Below, in pieces: positions 1 to 7,225 of a stretch of DNA of 34,532 nucleotides. The translations under genes were made by a program, and so were the position numbers. This DNA is from Pseudoxanthobacter soli DSM 19599 (GTDB taxonomy: Bacteria; Pseudomonadota; Alphaproteobacteria; Rhizobiales; Segnochrobactraceae). The notes beneath the pieces are model-generated. The model was not told where the DNA came from and did not search any database. It saw only the letters and a program-made list of their open reading frames with translations. Location: NCBI GenBank assembly GCA_945898215.1, contig CAMDHY010000040.1, positions 1 to 34,532 of the forward strand. The letters are read 5' to 3'. How positions within the stretch are numbered: position 1 is the first letter of the stretch; every line of letters starts with the position of its first letter.

Positions 1-1
1 C

Positions 2-577
2 GACCGCTACGGCGACGTCGTCGCCATCGACACCGAGGCGCTCGGTCTCAACCCGCACCGCGACCGCCTGTGCGTCGTGCAGCTGTCGCCCGGCGACGGC
101 ACCGCCGACGTCGTGCAGATCGCCAAGGGCCAGACCGAGGCACCGCACATCCAGGCGCTGCTCGCCGACCCCAAGGTCCTGAAGGTCTTCCACTACGCTC
201 GCTTCGACATGGGGCTGTTGAAGCACTCGTTCGGCGTCATGCCGGCGCCGGTGTTCTGCACCAAGATCGCCTCGCGGCTGGTGCGCACCTACACCGACCG
301 CCACGGCCTGAAGGATCTCCTGAAGGACCTCGTCGGCGTCGACATCTCCAAGCAGCAACAGAGTTCGGACTGGGCGGCGGAGACGCTGTCGGAGCCTCAG
401 ATCGCCTACGCCGCCTCCGATGTGCTGCATCTGCACGCGGTGCGCACGGAACTGATCCGCCGGCTCGAGCGCGAGGACCGGACCGCGGTGGCGCAGGCCT
501 GCTTCGACTTCCTGCCGACCCGCGTCGCGCTCGACCTCGCGGGCTGGCCGGAGGAGGACATCTTCGCCCACTCCTGA
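2..577 (+). CDS. rnd: Ribonuclease D (short form), 5' end outside window
   Basis: This is a 3'-5' exoribonuclease of the DEDDy superfamily that trims the 3' ends of structured RNAs such as tRNA precursors. The reading frame is open from the first bases, so the start codon and probably 10-20 residues are missing; 191 residues are visible. The three exonuclease motifs are all present: DTEALGL (Asp10 and Glu12 of the visible part), FHYARFD (Asp69) and YAASD (Tyr136-x3-Asp140, the DEDDy tyrosine). No HRDC domain follows, which fits the roughly 200-residue short RNase D of alphaproteobacteria. It lies upstream of lptC on the same strand, the usual order in Hyphomicrobiales, with a gap of about 150 bp. 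Family assignment is firm; its actual RNA substrates are not visible here. Confidence 0.93.
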   Translation, partial: DRYGDVVAIDTEALGLNPHRDRLCVVQLSPGDGTADVVQIAKGQTEAPHIQALLADPKVLKVFHYARFDMGLLKHSFGVMPAPVFCTKIASRLVRTYTDRHGLKDLLKDLVGVDISKQQQSSDWAAETLSEPQIAYAASDVLHLHAVRTELIRRLEREDRTAVAQACFDFLPTRVALDLAGWPEEDIFAHS

Positions 578-731
578 GTCCGGCAGGGGGGTCGCACGCG
601 GCGCTGAAACGCGCCATATAGGGGCTGATCGGCGGCACTCGCGTCGCGGGCACCGGGTTCGGCCGCTACAATGGCGGCGACTGCCCGCCGATCGAGGCCA
701 CCAGGGCCCCGGGGGGCTCCGGACGAGGGCG

Positions 732-1463
732 ATGAGCGAGCGGACCGTGACCTCCCTTGCGCCTGCCATGACCGCGACGCCGCGGAACGATCCGCCATCG
801 CCCCATGCCGGCATCGGCGGCGTGTCGCCGCCGCTGCGCGCCGACGATCCCCGCCGCACCAGCGCCCGCCGGGCTGCCTCCGGTCACAGCCGCGCCGTTC
901 GACGCCTTCGCTGGCTGCTGCCGGCAGCGGCGCTCGTCATCGTCGGCGGCTTCGCCGCGGCGATGGTCGCGCCGACGCTGTTGCCCGGCATCGACCTCGG
1001 CGACGTCGGAGTGTCGACCGAGGGGCTCGTGATGGCGAACCCGAAGCTCTCCGGCCACGACGGCGACCGCTCCTACGACATCACCGCCGAGCGCGCCGTC
1101 CAGAGCCTGACCAACCCGAAGCTGATCGAGCTCGACGGCATCGACGCCCGCATCTCGCTGCCGAACGAGGCCTGGGTGGTGCTGAAGGCGAAGCACGGCC
1201 AGTACGACAGCGAGGTCGAGCGGCTGAAGCTGTCGGAGGGCATTACCCTCGAATCGAGCGACGGCGAACAGGCTACGTTCACGACCGCCGACATCGACCT
1301 CAAGACCGGGCTGGTGGTGAGCGATTCGCCACTGACGATCGACGGTCCGCGAGGCAAGATCAGCGCCGGTAGTGCCGAAGCCAGCGGCGACGGCACCGGC
1401 ATCGTCTTCAAGGACGGCGTCACCCTCACCCTCGATCCGTCTGCCGCGGAGAAACGCCCATGA
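732..1463 (+). CDS. lptC: LPS export ABC transporter periplasmic protein LptC
   Basis: LptC is the bitopic inner-membrane protein that passes lipopolysaccharide from the LptB2FG transporter to LptA. The 243-residue product has a long Pro/Ala/Arg-rich cytoplasmic N-terminus (about 1-60), one transmembrane helix at about 61-83 (RRLRWLLPAAALVIVGGF) and a periplasmic beta-jellyroll built of short strands such as GQYDSEVERLKLSEGITLES. The N-terminal extension before the helix is longer than in E. coli LptC but is common in alphaproteobacteria. Its stop overlaps the lptA start as ATGA at 1460-1463, implying translational coupling. The ATG at 732 is chosen because it gives the complete membrane anchor and has a purine-rich stretch (GAGGGC) just upstream. 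Confidence 0.92.
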   Translation: MSERTVTSLAPAMTATPRNDPPSPHAGIGGVSPPLRADDPRRTSARRAASGHSRAVRRLRWLLPAAALVIVGGFAAAMVAPTLLPGIDLGDVGVSTEGLVMANPKLSGHDGDRSYDITAERAVQSLTNPKLIELDGIDARISLPNEAWVVLKAKHGQYDSEVERLKLSEGITLESSDGEQATFTTADIDLKTGLVVSDSPLTIDGPRGKISAGSAEASGDGTGIVFKDGVTLTLDPSAAEKRP

Positions 1464-2146
1464 TCCCGACCCCGTGGCGGCACGCCGCCTTCGCCTCCCT
1501 CGTCCTCGCCGTTTCCCTGCCCGCAGCGGCGCACGCCCAGACCGCCGGCGGCTTCTCCGGCTTCGGCGGCAGCGACGGCGGCCCAATCCAGATCGAGGCG
1601 CGCGAGCTTGAGGTGCGCGACAAGGAGGGTGTCGCGATCTTCACCGGCGACGTCGTCGTCAAGCAGGGCGAGACGACGCTCGAGACCGCCAAGCTGGTTG
1701 TCCACTATGTCGGCGGCGGCCAGGGCGCCGGCGCTGGCGAGGGGGCCAAAAAAGAGGGCGGCGGCAAGAAGAAGGCTGCTGAAGCTGCGGCAGCCGCAGC
1801 CGCAGCCGGTCAGCCCGCCGCCACGCCGCCGGCGACGCCCCCCGCTGCCGGCGGCACTGCCGCGCCGGTCGCCGGCTCGCAGGAGATCGACCGGCTGGAG
1901 GCGAGCGGCAAGGTCCTCGTCACCTCCAAGGACCAGAGCGCCTCCGGCGATTCCGCCACCTATGACGGCAAGACCGAAGTGCTGGAGCTGCGTGGCGACG
2001 TCGTCCTCACCCAGGGCAAGAACGTCGTGCGCGGCGACCGGCTGGTGGTGGAGATGCAGACGGGCCGCGCCCGCGTCCTCTCGACGAACCGCCGCGTGCA
2101 GATGCTGCTCACCCCCGGCAGCGAGACCAAGCCCGCCGGCAACTGA
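1460..2146 (+). CDS. lptA: LPS transport periplasmic protein LptA (OstA-like)
   Basis: LptA forms the periplasmic bridge that carries lipopolysaccharide from LptC to the outer-membrane LptD. The 228-residue product begins with a signal peptide ending near AAHA/QTAGG (about residue 26). OstA-type beta strands follow: IQIEARELEVRDKEGVAIFTG and, later, VLELRGDVVLTQGKNVVRG and DRLVVEMQTGRARVL. Between them, at about residues 82-140, sits a low-complexity insert that is first Gly/Lys-rich and then Ala/Pro-rich, interrupting the jellyroll sequence. The gene overlaps lptC by four bases and is followed 70 bp later by lptB, so lptC-lptA-lptB are probably one transcript. The insert is unusual; the rest is typical. 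Confidence 0.9.
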   Translation: MIPTPWRHAAFASLVLAVSLPAAAHAQTAGGFSGFGGSDGGPIQIEARELEVRDKEGVAIFTGDVVVKQGETTLETAKLVVHYVGGGQGAGAGEGAKKEGGGKKKAAEAAAAAAAAGQPAATPPATPPAAGGTAAPVAGSQEIDRLEASGKVLVTSKDQSASGDSATYDGKTEVLELRGDVVLTQGKNVVRGDRLVVEMQTGRARVLSTNRRVQMLLTPGSETKPAGN

Positions 2147-2216
2147 CGGCGCCTTCCCTGTCCCCGCCCGGCCGCCGGCCCCCGACGGCGGTCCCGGCGC
2201 GTGAGCCCACCAGCCG

Positions 2217-3038
2217 ATGCAACGCTCCGTCGATCCTTCGAAGTTGCCCCCGCGGGGAGGCGCACCGAGCGTCCGCCGTGACGACGGCGCCGTGCCGATC
2301 CCCGCGACCGAGGGCGCCGACCGCCTGATCATCACCGGGGTGGCGAAGAGCTACCGCCGCCGCGAGGTGGTGCGCGATGTCAGCCTCGCCGTCGGACGCG
2401 GCGAGGCGGTCGGCCTGCTCGGCCCGAACGGCGCCGGCAAGACCACCGTCTTCTACATGATCACCGGCCTGATCCGGCCGGACCGCGGCCGAATCACCCT
2501 CGACGGCTTCGACATGACGGAACTTCCGATGTACCGGCGGGCCCGCCTCGGCATCGGCTACCTACCGCAGGAGGCCTCGATCTTCCGCGGCATGACGGTC
2601 GAGCAGAACGTCCGCGCCGTGCTCGAGGTGGCCGAGCCCGACAAGCGGCGGCGCGAGGCCGAGCTGCACGCTCTGCTCTCGGAGTTCCGCCTCGATCACC
2701 TCGCCGAGCAGCCGGCGACGTCGCTCTCGGGCGGCGAGCGGCGGCGCGTCGAGATCGCCCGCGCACTCGCCGGCCGGCCGGCCTTCATGCTGCTCGACGA
2801 ACCGTTCGCCGGCGTCGACCCCATCGCGGTGGGCGACATCCAGGCGCTCGTCCGCCACCTGACGGCCCGCGGCATCGGCGTCCTGATCACAGATCACAAC
2901 GTGCGCGAGACGCTCGGGCTGATCGACCGCGCCTACATCATCGCTGCCGGCATGGTGCTGACCGAGGGCCTGCCGGCCGACATCGTCGCCGATCCGGACG
3001 TGCGCCGGCTCTATCTCGGCGAGCGCTTCACGCTTTGA
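2217..3038 (+). CDS. lptB: LPS export ABC transporter ATP-binding protein LptB
   Basis: LptB is the cytoplasmic ATPase dimer that powers lipopolysaccharide extraction by LptF/LptG. All ABC signatures are visible in the 273 residues: Walker A GPNGAGKTT (69-77), Q-loop YLPQEAS (Gln118), signature LSGGERRR (170-177), Walker B FMLLDEPFAGVDP (Asp194/Glu195) and the H-loop TDHNVRETL (His227). The first 35 residues are a polar extension ahead of the usual LptB start. A GTG inside it, just before PIPATEG, is an alternative start, and the ribosome-binding site at 2217 is weak. It follows lptA and precedes rpoN by 86 bp, the conserved lpt-rpoN arrangement. LptF and LptG are not in this window. Confidence 0.95.
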   Translation: MQRSVDPSKLPPRGGAPSVRRDDGAVPIPATEGADRLIITGVAKSYRRREVVRDVSLAVGRGEAVGLLGPNGAGKTTVFYMITGLIRPDRGRITLDGFDMTELPMYRRARLGIGYLPQEASIFRGMTVEQNVRAVLEVAEPDKRRREAELHALLSEFRLDHLAEQPATSLSGGERRRVEIARALAGRPAFMLLDEPFAGVDPIAVGDIQALVRHLTARGIGVLITDHNVRETLGLIDRAYIIAAGMVLTEGLPADIVADPDVRRLYLGERFTL

Positions 3039-3124
3039 CGCATGGCGCCGGCGCAATAAGGTCGTAAGGTAGGACGCCCAGTCCTAGCAAGAACCGGACC
3101 AAGCGCCGGCGACCTGAAGAGCCC

Positions 3125-4657
3125 ATGTCCCTCGCACCGAAGCTCGAGTTCCGACAGACGCAGTCGCTGGTGATGACGCCGCAGCTGATGCAGGCGATCA
3201 AACTGCTGCAGCTGTCGAACCTCGACCTCGTCGCCTTCGTCGAGACCGAGCTCGAGCGCAACCCGCTGCTGGAGCGCGAGGAGGAGCCGCCGGCCCCGCC
3301 CACCCCGGACCAGGAGCGAGAGGCGGCCGAGAGTGCCGGCGACGACAGCGACAGCGGCGACCGCGAGCCGCCGGAGCCGGCCGGCATGGACGCCGCGACC
3401 TCCGGCCCCGAGCGCACCGCCGAGGTCGACGTGTCGCTCTCCGAGCTCTTTCCAGACGATTCCGGCGCCGGCGCGATCGACCCCGGCCGCCTCTCCGGCG
3501 ACCCGTGGAGTGCCGCGGCGCGCGGCGGCGAGGACGCCGACCTCGAGGCCTACGTCGCCGGCGAGATCAGCCTGCGCGACCACCTGCTCGACCAGCTGGC
3601 GCTCGCCGTTGCCGATCCGGCCCGGCGGCTGATCGGCCAGTTCCTCGTCGACAGCCTCGACGAGGCCGGCTACCTGCGCATCGACGTCGCCGCCACCGCC
3701 GCCCAGCTCGGCACGACGGAGGCCGTCGTCGAGGAGATGATCGCGGTGGTGCAGGGGCTCGAGCCCGCCGGCATCGCGGCGCGAGACCTCGCCGAGTGCC
3801 TGGCCTTGCAGTTGAAAGACCGCGACCGCTACGACCCGGCGATGCAGGCGCTCGTCGCCAACCTCGACCTCGTGGCGCGCCGCGAGTACCCGGCGCTGCG
3901 GCGGCTCTGCCGGGTCGATGACGAGGATCTCGCCGAGATGCTCGCCGAGCTGAAGCGGCTCGACCCGAAGCCGGGCCACGCCTTCGGCGGCGCGCCGGTG
4001 CCGACGGTGGTGCCCGACGTTGTGGTGCGCCCGGCCCAGGACGGCGGCTTCCGGGTGGAGCTCAACGCCGAGACGCTGCCGCGCGTGCTCGTCAACCGCA
4101 CCTACTATGCGACGGTGGCGCGCGCCGCCAAGGGACCGGGCGACCGCGCCTATCTGTCGGACTGCCTGCAGACCGCCAACTGGCTGGTGAAGAGCCTCGA
4201 CCAGCGCGCCCGCACCATCCTCAAGGTGGCGACCGAGATCGTCCGCCAGCAGTCGGCCTTCCTGCAGCACGGTGTCGCCCACCTGAAGCCGCTCAACCTG
4301 CGCACCGTCGCCGACGAGATCGGCATGCACGAATCGACCGTGAGCCGCGTCACCGCCAACAAGTACATGGCGACGACACGCGGCATCTTCGAGCTGAAGT
4401 ACTTCTTCACCTCCTCGATCGCCGCTTCCGACGGTGGCGAGGCGCACTCGGCCGAATCCGTCCGCCACCGCATCCGCCAGCTGATCGACGCCGAACCGAC
4501 CGACGACGTGCTGTCCGACGACGCGATCGTGCAGGCGCTGCGCGACGGTGGCGTCGACATCGCCCGCCGCACGGTGGCCAAGTACCGGGAATCGATGCGC
4601 ATTCCCTCGTCCGTCGAGCGGCGGCGGGAGAAGCGCGGCCTCGCCCGCAGTAGTTGA
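3125..4657 (+). CDS. rpoN: RNA polymerase sigma-54 factor RpoN
   Basis: RpoN directs RNA polymerase to -24/-12 promoters and needs an enhancer-binding AAA+ activator for open-complex formation. The 510-residue product has the Gln/Leu-rich activator-interacting region I at about 2-50 (LEFRQTQSLVMTPQLMQAIK), an acidic region II (about 55-120), the core-binding and helix-turn-helix region (VADEIGMHESTVSRVTANK) and the diagnostic RpoN box ARRTVAKYRE at about 480-489. Length and domain order are normal. It lies between lptB and hpf, the classical cluster that ends in ptsN. I saw no clear -24/-12 site in the 86-bp gap upstream, so autoregulation is not supported by this sequence. Confidence 0.97.
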   Translation: MSLAPKLEFRQTQSLVMTPQLMQAIKLLQLSNLDLVAFVETELERNPLLEREEEPPAPPTPDQEREAAESAGDDSDSGDREPPEPAGMDAATSGPERTAEVDVSLSELFPDDSGAGAIDPGRLSGDPWSAAARGGEDADLEAYVAGEISLRDHLLDQLALAVADPARRLIGQFLVDSLDEAGYLRIDVAATAAQLGTTEAVVEEMIAVVQGLEPAGIAARDLAECLALQLKDRDRYDPAMQALVANLDLVARREYPALRRLCRVDDEDLAEMLAELKRLDPKPGHAFGGAPVPTVVPDVVVRPAQDGGFRVELNAETLPRVLVNRTYYATVARAAKGPGDRAYLSDCLQTANWLVKSLDQRARTILKVATEIVRQQSAFLQHGVAHLKPLNLRTVADEIGMHESTVSRVTANKYMATTRGIFELKYFFTSSIAASDGGEAHSAESVRHRIRQLIDAEPTDDVLSDDAIVQALRDGGVDIARRTVAKYRESMRIPSSVERRREKRGLARSS

Positions 4658-4747
4658 GCCGGCCGGTCCGCATCCCGAAAGCAGGGCGGGCGTTTCCCTC
4701 GCGCCCGAAAGCGCACTACAGTCCCAGCAGACGGAAAGTCCGACGGC

Positions 4748-4776
4748 TTGAAGCGCGGCACCGGTCGCGCTAGAAC
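4748..4776 (+). promoter_or_regulatory. Candidate promoter for hpf
   Basis: A sigma-70-like pair TTGAAG (4748-4753) and TAGAAC (4771-4776) is separated by exactly 17 bp, about 150 bp upstream of the hpf start. The same stretch also contains a GG/GC pair with -24/-12 spacing (CGGCAC-N5-GCGC, 4756-4770), but in such GC-rich DNA that match is weak. The 270-bp gap between rpoN and hpf contains no gene I can recognise, so an independent promoter here is plausible. Confidence 0.3.
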
Positions 4777-4927
4777 CCCGCCGCGACGTGGGGTCATGAT
4801 ACCGCGGACCGACAGCCGGTCGAAACCGGTACGTCGACGTGGGACGAGAGGCCAGGCGGAGGAACAAGCCGCCGAGGGCCGATAGCAGGGAGCCGGCACC
4901 GCCGCTCCGAGCCCACCAGAGGATCAG

Positions 4928-5524
4928 ATGACAATTCGGACTTCTCCCCTTCGGGTCTCCGGCAAGAACGTCGACATCGGCGAGGCCCTGCGCGGCCGCA
5001 TCGAGGCCCGCATCGAAGAGATCGTCCGCAAGTACTACGACGGCGGCTACACCGGCCACGCCACGGTAGAGAAGGAGGGCTCGGGCTTCCGCACCGACTG
5101 CGCCCTCCACCTCGACACCGGCGTGGTGCTTCAGACGTCCGGCAGCGCCGTCGACGCCAACCAGTGCTTCGACCAGGCGGCCGAGCGCATCGACAAGCGG
5201 CTGCGCCGCTACAAGCGCAAGCTGAAGGCCCGCCCGACCGGTGCCTCCGCCAGCGAGCCCGCCTTCGAGGCGGCGAGCTACGTGCTCGTCTCGCCGCAGG
5301 AGGAAGAGGAGGTCGAGGCCGACTACGCGCCGGTGGTCGTCGCCGAGACCGCCACCCGGGTGCGCACCCTCACCGTCGGCATGGCCGTGATGGAGCTCGA
5401 TCTCTCGGAGGCCCCGGTCGTGGTGTTCCGCAGCGCCGCCCACGGCGGGCTGAACGTCGTCTATCGCCGGGCCGACGGCAACATCGGCTGGGTCGACCCC
5501 GCCCTCACCAGCAACGGCGGCTGA
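4928..5524 (+). CDS. hpf: Ribosome hibernation promoting factor, long form
   Basis: HPF binds the 30S decoding region and, in its long form, joins 70S ribosomes into inactive 100S dimers in stationary phase or stress. The 198-residue product has the S30AE domain at about 1-105 (SGKNVDIGEALRGRIEARI; ATVEKEGSGFRTDCALHL) and a separate C-terminal dimerisation domain at about 140-195 (TLTVGMAVMELDLSEAPVVV, NIGWVDP), with a linker between. The start ATG at 4928 has a good Shine-Dalgarno (GAGGA) 5-6 nt upstream. It is the standard neighbour of rpoN and ptsN. The two-domain length distinguishes it from the short HPF/YfiA of enterobacteria. Confidence 0.94.
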   Translation: MTIRTSPLRVSGKNVDIGEALRGRIEARIEEIVRKYYDGGYTGHATVEKEGSGFRTDCALHLDTGVVLQTSGSAVDANQCFDQAAERIDKRLRRYKRKLKARPTGASASEPAFEAASYVLVSPQEEEEVEADYAPVVVAETATRVRTLTVGMAVMELDLSEAPVVVFRSAAHGGLNVVYRRADGNIGWVDPALTSNGG

Positions 5525-5612
5525 TCATCGTGCGTTTCCTGAACGCCGCCATCCGCTCACGCGGTCGCCCCGGCGCACCGGCAAGACCGATTTCGCGCGG
5601 CGTCATGGCGGT

Positions 5613-5627
5613 TGGCACCAGCCTTGA
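5613..5627 (+). promoter_or_regulatory. Sigma-54-like -24/-12 element upstream of ptsN
   Basis: The bases TGGCAC-N5-TTGA match the sigma-54 consensus TGGCAC-N5-TTGC except for the last base, with correct spacing. The preceding base is T, as preferred. The element ends about 51 bp before the ptsN start, which would leave a short untranslated leader carrying the GGGAGG ribosome-binding site. The mismatch falls in the normally conserved GC of the -12 element, so this is only a candidate. Confidence 0.35.
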
Positions 5628-5678
5628 ATCACGACGGGAACGGCTCGCTCCGGCCGGACCCGGTTCGGGAGGATTCCC

Positions 5679-6146
5679 ATGGACCTGAGCGACCTTCTCT
5701 CGGTGCAGGGCATCGTGCCTTCGCTCAAGGTGGCGAGCAAGAAGCAGGCGATCCAGGAGCTGTCGGAGCGTGCCGCAGCCCTCACCGGCCTGCCGGAGCG
5801 CGAGATCTTCGACACGCTCCTGCAGCGCGAGCGTCTCGGCTCGACCGGCGTCGGTCACGGCGTGGCGATCCCACACGGCAAGCTCGTGCGGCTCGACCGC
5901 CTGTTCGGCCTGTTCGCGCGCCTCGACCAGCCGATCGACTTCGAGGCCCTGGACGAGGAGCCGGTCGATCTCGTCTTCGTGCTTTTGGCCCCCGAGGGGG
6001 CCGGCGCCGACCACCTGAAGGCGCTCGCGCGCATCGCCCGCGTGCTGCGCGACCCCGCGACCGCTACCAAGCTCAGGGCGACCACCGAGGCGAACGCGCT
6101 CTATGCACTGCTGACGCAGCCGACGGCCTCCTCGAACGCCGCTTGA
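5679..6146 (+). CDS. ptsN: PTS IIA-like nitrogen regulatory protein PtsN (EIIA-Ntr)
   Basis: PtsN is the terminal phospho-acceptor of the nitrogen PTS (PtsP-PtsO-PtsN) and regulates potassium transport, nitrogen metabolism and, in alphaproteobacteria, polyhydroxybutyrate and stringent-response outputs. The 155-residue product is a complete fructose-type EIIA domain. The phosphorylated histidine is His66 in GVGHGVAIPHGK, and the downstream strand VDLVFVLLAPEGAGADHLKALARIARVLRD is typical. The start ATG has a strong GGGAGG site at about 5667. It closes the rpoN-hpf-ptsN cluster, about 155 bp after hpf, a gap that holds a sigma-54-like promoter candidate. A perfect inverted repeat follows the stop. 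Confidence 0.95.
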   Translation: MDLSDLLSVQGIVPSLKVASKKQAIQELSERAAALTGLPEREIFDTLLQRERLGSTGVGHGVAIPHGKLVRLDRLFGLFARLDQPIDFEALDEEPVDLVFVLLAPEGAGADHLKALARIARVLRDPATATKLRATTEANALYALLTQPTASSNAA

Positions 6147-6209
6147 GGTCATTCGACAGGGGGGCTTCACCGGGTAGCCCGCACCGCGCTCGGCTGCGGC
6201 GGGGGCCGT

Positions 6210-6240
6210 CGCATGCCGCCGCTGTGGACAGCGGCATGCG
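6210..6240. terminator. Inverted repeat between convergent ptsN and DUF1150 gene
   Basis: Two perfect 10-bp arms, CGCATGCCGC and GCGGCATGCG, flank an 11-nt spacer midway between two convergent genes. An alternative register pairs further into the spacer. There is no T-run, so it could be a bidirectional, Rho-assisted stop or simply mRNA 3'-end protection. Confidence 0.45.
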
Positions 6241-6255
6241 GCCTCGTGCCCGGCT

Positions 6256-6516
6256 TCAGTGCACTGCGACGGTGATGAGGTCGTTCTGCAGGGCGCTCGC
6301 CACCGCCGCTTCGCGGCTGTCGGTGAGCAGGATCGGCGAGCCGTCGGCGCCGAGCAGCGCGTACAGCCTCAGGCCCGGCGCCAGCTTCGGCGCCTGCGGG
6401 AACAGATTGGTCGCCTCGTCGGACGACATCGCCTTCACATAGGTGATGCGCCCGGCCCCGATACCGGCGAGCACCTCCGGCGGCACCACCTTCGTCTCGT
6501 TGACGGAACTACGCAT
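6256..6516 (-). CDS. DUF1150 family protein
   Basis: This small 86-residue cytoplasmic protein belongs to the DUF1150 family, found beside small heat-shock genes in Hyphomicrobiales. Recognisable stretches are ITYVKAMSSDEATNLFP and LYALLGADGSPILLTDSREAA, near the usual position and length. No signal peptide or membrane segment is visible. The ATG at 6516 is preceded on the minus strand by CAGGAGACG, a good ribosome-binding site. It lies 98 bp downstream of hsp20 on the same strand and is probably co-transcribed with it. Its biochemical function is unknown; the pairing suggests a stress-related role, which is inference from context only. Confidence 0.85.
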   Translation of the reverse strand: MRSSVNETKVVPPEVLAGIGAGRITYVKAMSSDEATNLFPQAPKLAPGLRLYALLGADGSPILLTDSREAAVASALQNDLITVAVH

Positions 6517-6614
6517 TTTACGTCTCCTGCCGCACGTCCGTGACGGCCCGTGTGGCTCTGTGGCCCCCGTTCCGGGGCCGGTCTGTCCGCAAACCCGCGT
6601 CGCCGCCGGTCTGG

Positions 6615-7046
6615 TCAGTCGCGTGCCGCGATGTCGATCCGCCGCACTATCTTCTCGGGTTCCGGCCGGGCGAGGTCGATCGACAACAGCCCGTCCTTCA
6701 ACTCCGCACCGAGGATATCGATGCCCTCGGCCAGCACGAACGCCCGCTGGAACTGCCGCGCGGCGATGCCGCGATGCAGGAACTGGCGGTTCTTGTCGTC
6801 CTCGGACTGTCGCCCGCGGATGACGAGCTGGCGCTCCTCCACCACGACGTCGAGATCCTCGCGCCGGAAGCCGGCGACCGCGAGCGTGATGCGGAGCACC
6901 TCGCCGTGGCCCGCCTCGGGCGGCAGCCGCTCGATGTTGTAGGGCGGGTAACCGTCGCTCGTCGCCTTCGACACCCGGTCGAGCACGCGCTCGATCTCGT
7001 CGAAGCCGAGCAACAACGGGCTCGAGAAGGCGGTCATACGCGACAT
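6615..7046 (-). CDS. Small heat-shock protein, Hsp20/alpha-crystallin family
   Basis: This is an ATP-independent holdase chaperone that binds unfolding proteins in the cytoplasm. The 143-residue product has a short hydrophobic N-terminal arm (AFSSPLLLGFDEIERVLDRV), an alpha-crystallin domain at about 35-130 (YPPYNIERL; LRITLAVAGFRREDLDVVVE; LVIRGRQ) and the typical tail strand DGLLSIDLARPEPE. It resembles the class A rhizobial IbpA-type proteins. The start at 7046 is preferred over the second Met at 7037 because AGGA lies 6 nt upstream. That AGGA falls inside a predicted SD-masking hairpin of ROSE type. DUF1150 follows downstream. Heat induction at the translational level is therefore likely, though not shown. 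Confidence 0.93.
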   Translation of the reverse strand: MSRMTAFSSPLLLGFDEIERVLDRVSKATSDGYPPYNIERLPPEAGHGEVLRITLAVAGFRREDLDVVVEERQLVIRGRQSEDDKNRQFLHRGIAARQFQRAFVLAEGIDILGAELKDGLLSIDLARPEPEKIVRRIDIAARD

Positions 7047-7049
7047 GCA

Positions 7050-7093
7050 AAGTCCTCGTTTCCCAAGCGACCTTGAAGTTCGACCTTGCGAAC
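7050..7093 (-). promoter_or_regulatory. ROSE-like RNA thermometer in the hsp20 leader
   Basis: On the minus strand the leader has two consecutive hairpins. The upstream one pairs GTTCG with CGAAC around a 6-nt loop (7078-7093). The downstream one (7050-7074) pairs AAG-TC-CTTG with CGAG-GA-CTT across a GGAAA loop and buries the hsp20 Shine-Dalgarno AGGA (complement of 7053-7056). The strand opposite the SD reads TCGCT, matching the U(U/C)GCU motif known from ROSE elements of rhizobial small heat-shock genes. The ATG begins 6 nt after the SD. I inferred the fold by eye. Confidence 0.5.
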
Positions 7094-7225
7094 ACGGCCC
7101 TGCGGTCACGTCGGACCCGAGATCGGCATCCGGCGGCCCCGCGGCCGTGCTCGGAATATGGGCAGGGGAGCCGGCGTGTTCAAGCGAGGGGCGGCGTCCG
7201 GGACGAGGACGACGCAGGCCGCCCC

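Noticed and set aside
4756-4770. Second sigma-54-like site upstream of hpf
   Set aside because: Only the GG and GC dinucleotides match at the right spacing; the TTG of the -12 element is missing, and such matches are frequent in GC-rich DNA.
3011-5443. Long minus-strand open frame opposite rpoN and hpf
   Set aside because: It is an antisense shadow rich in His, Arg and Gly with no recognisable domain, opposite two certain genes.
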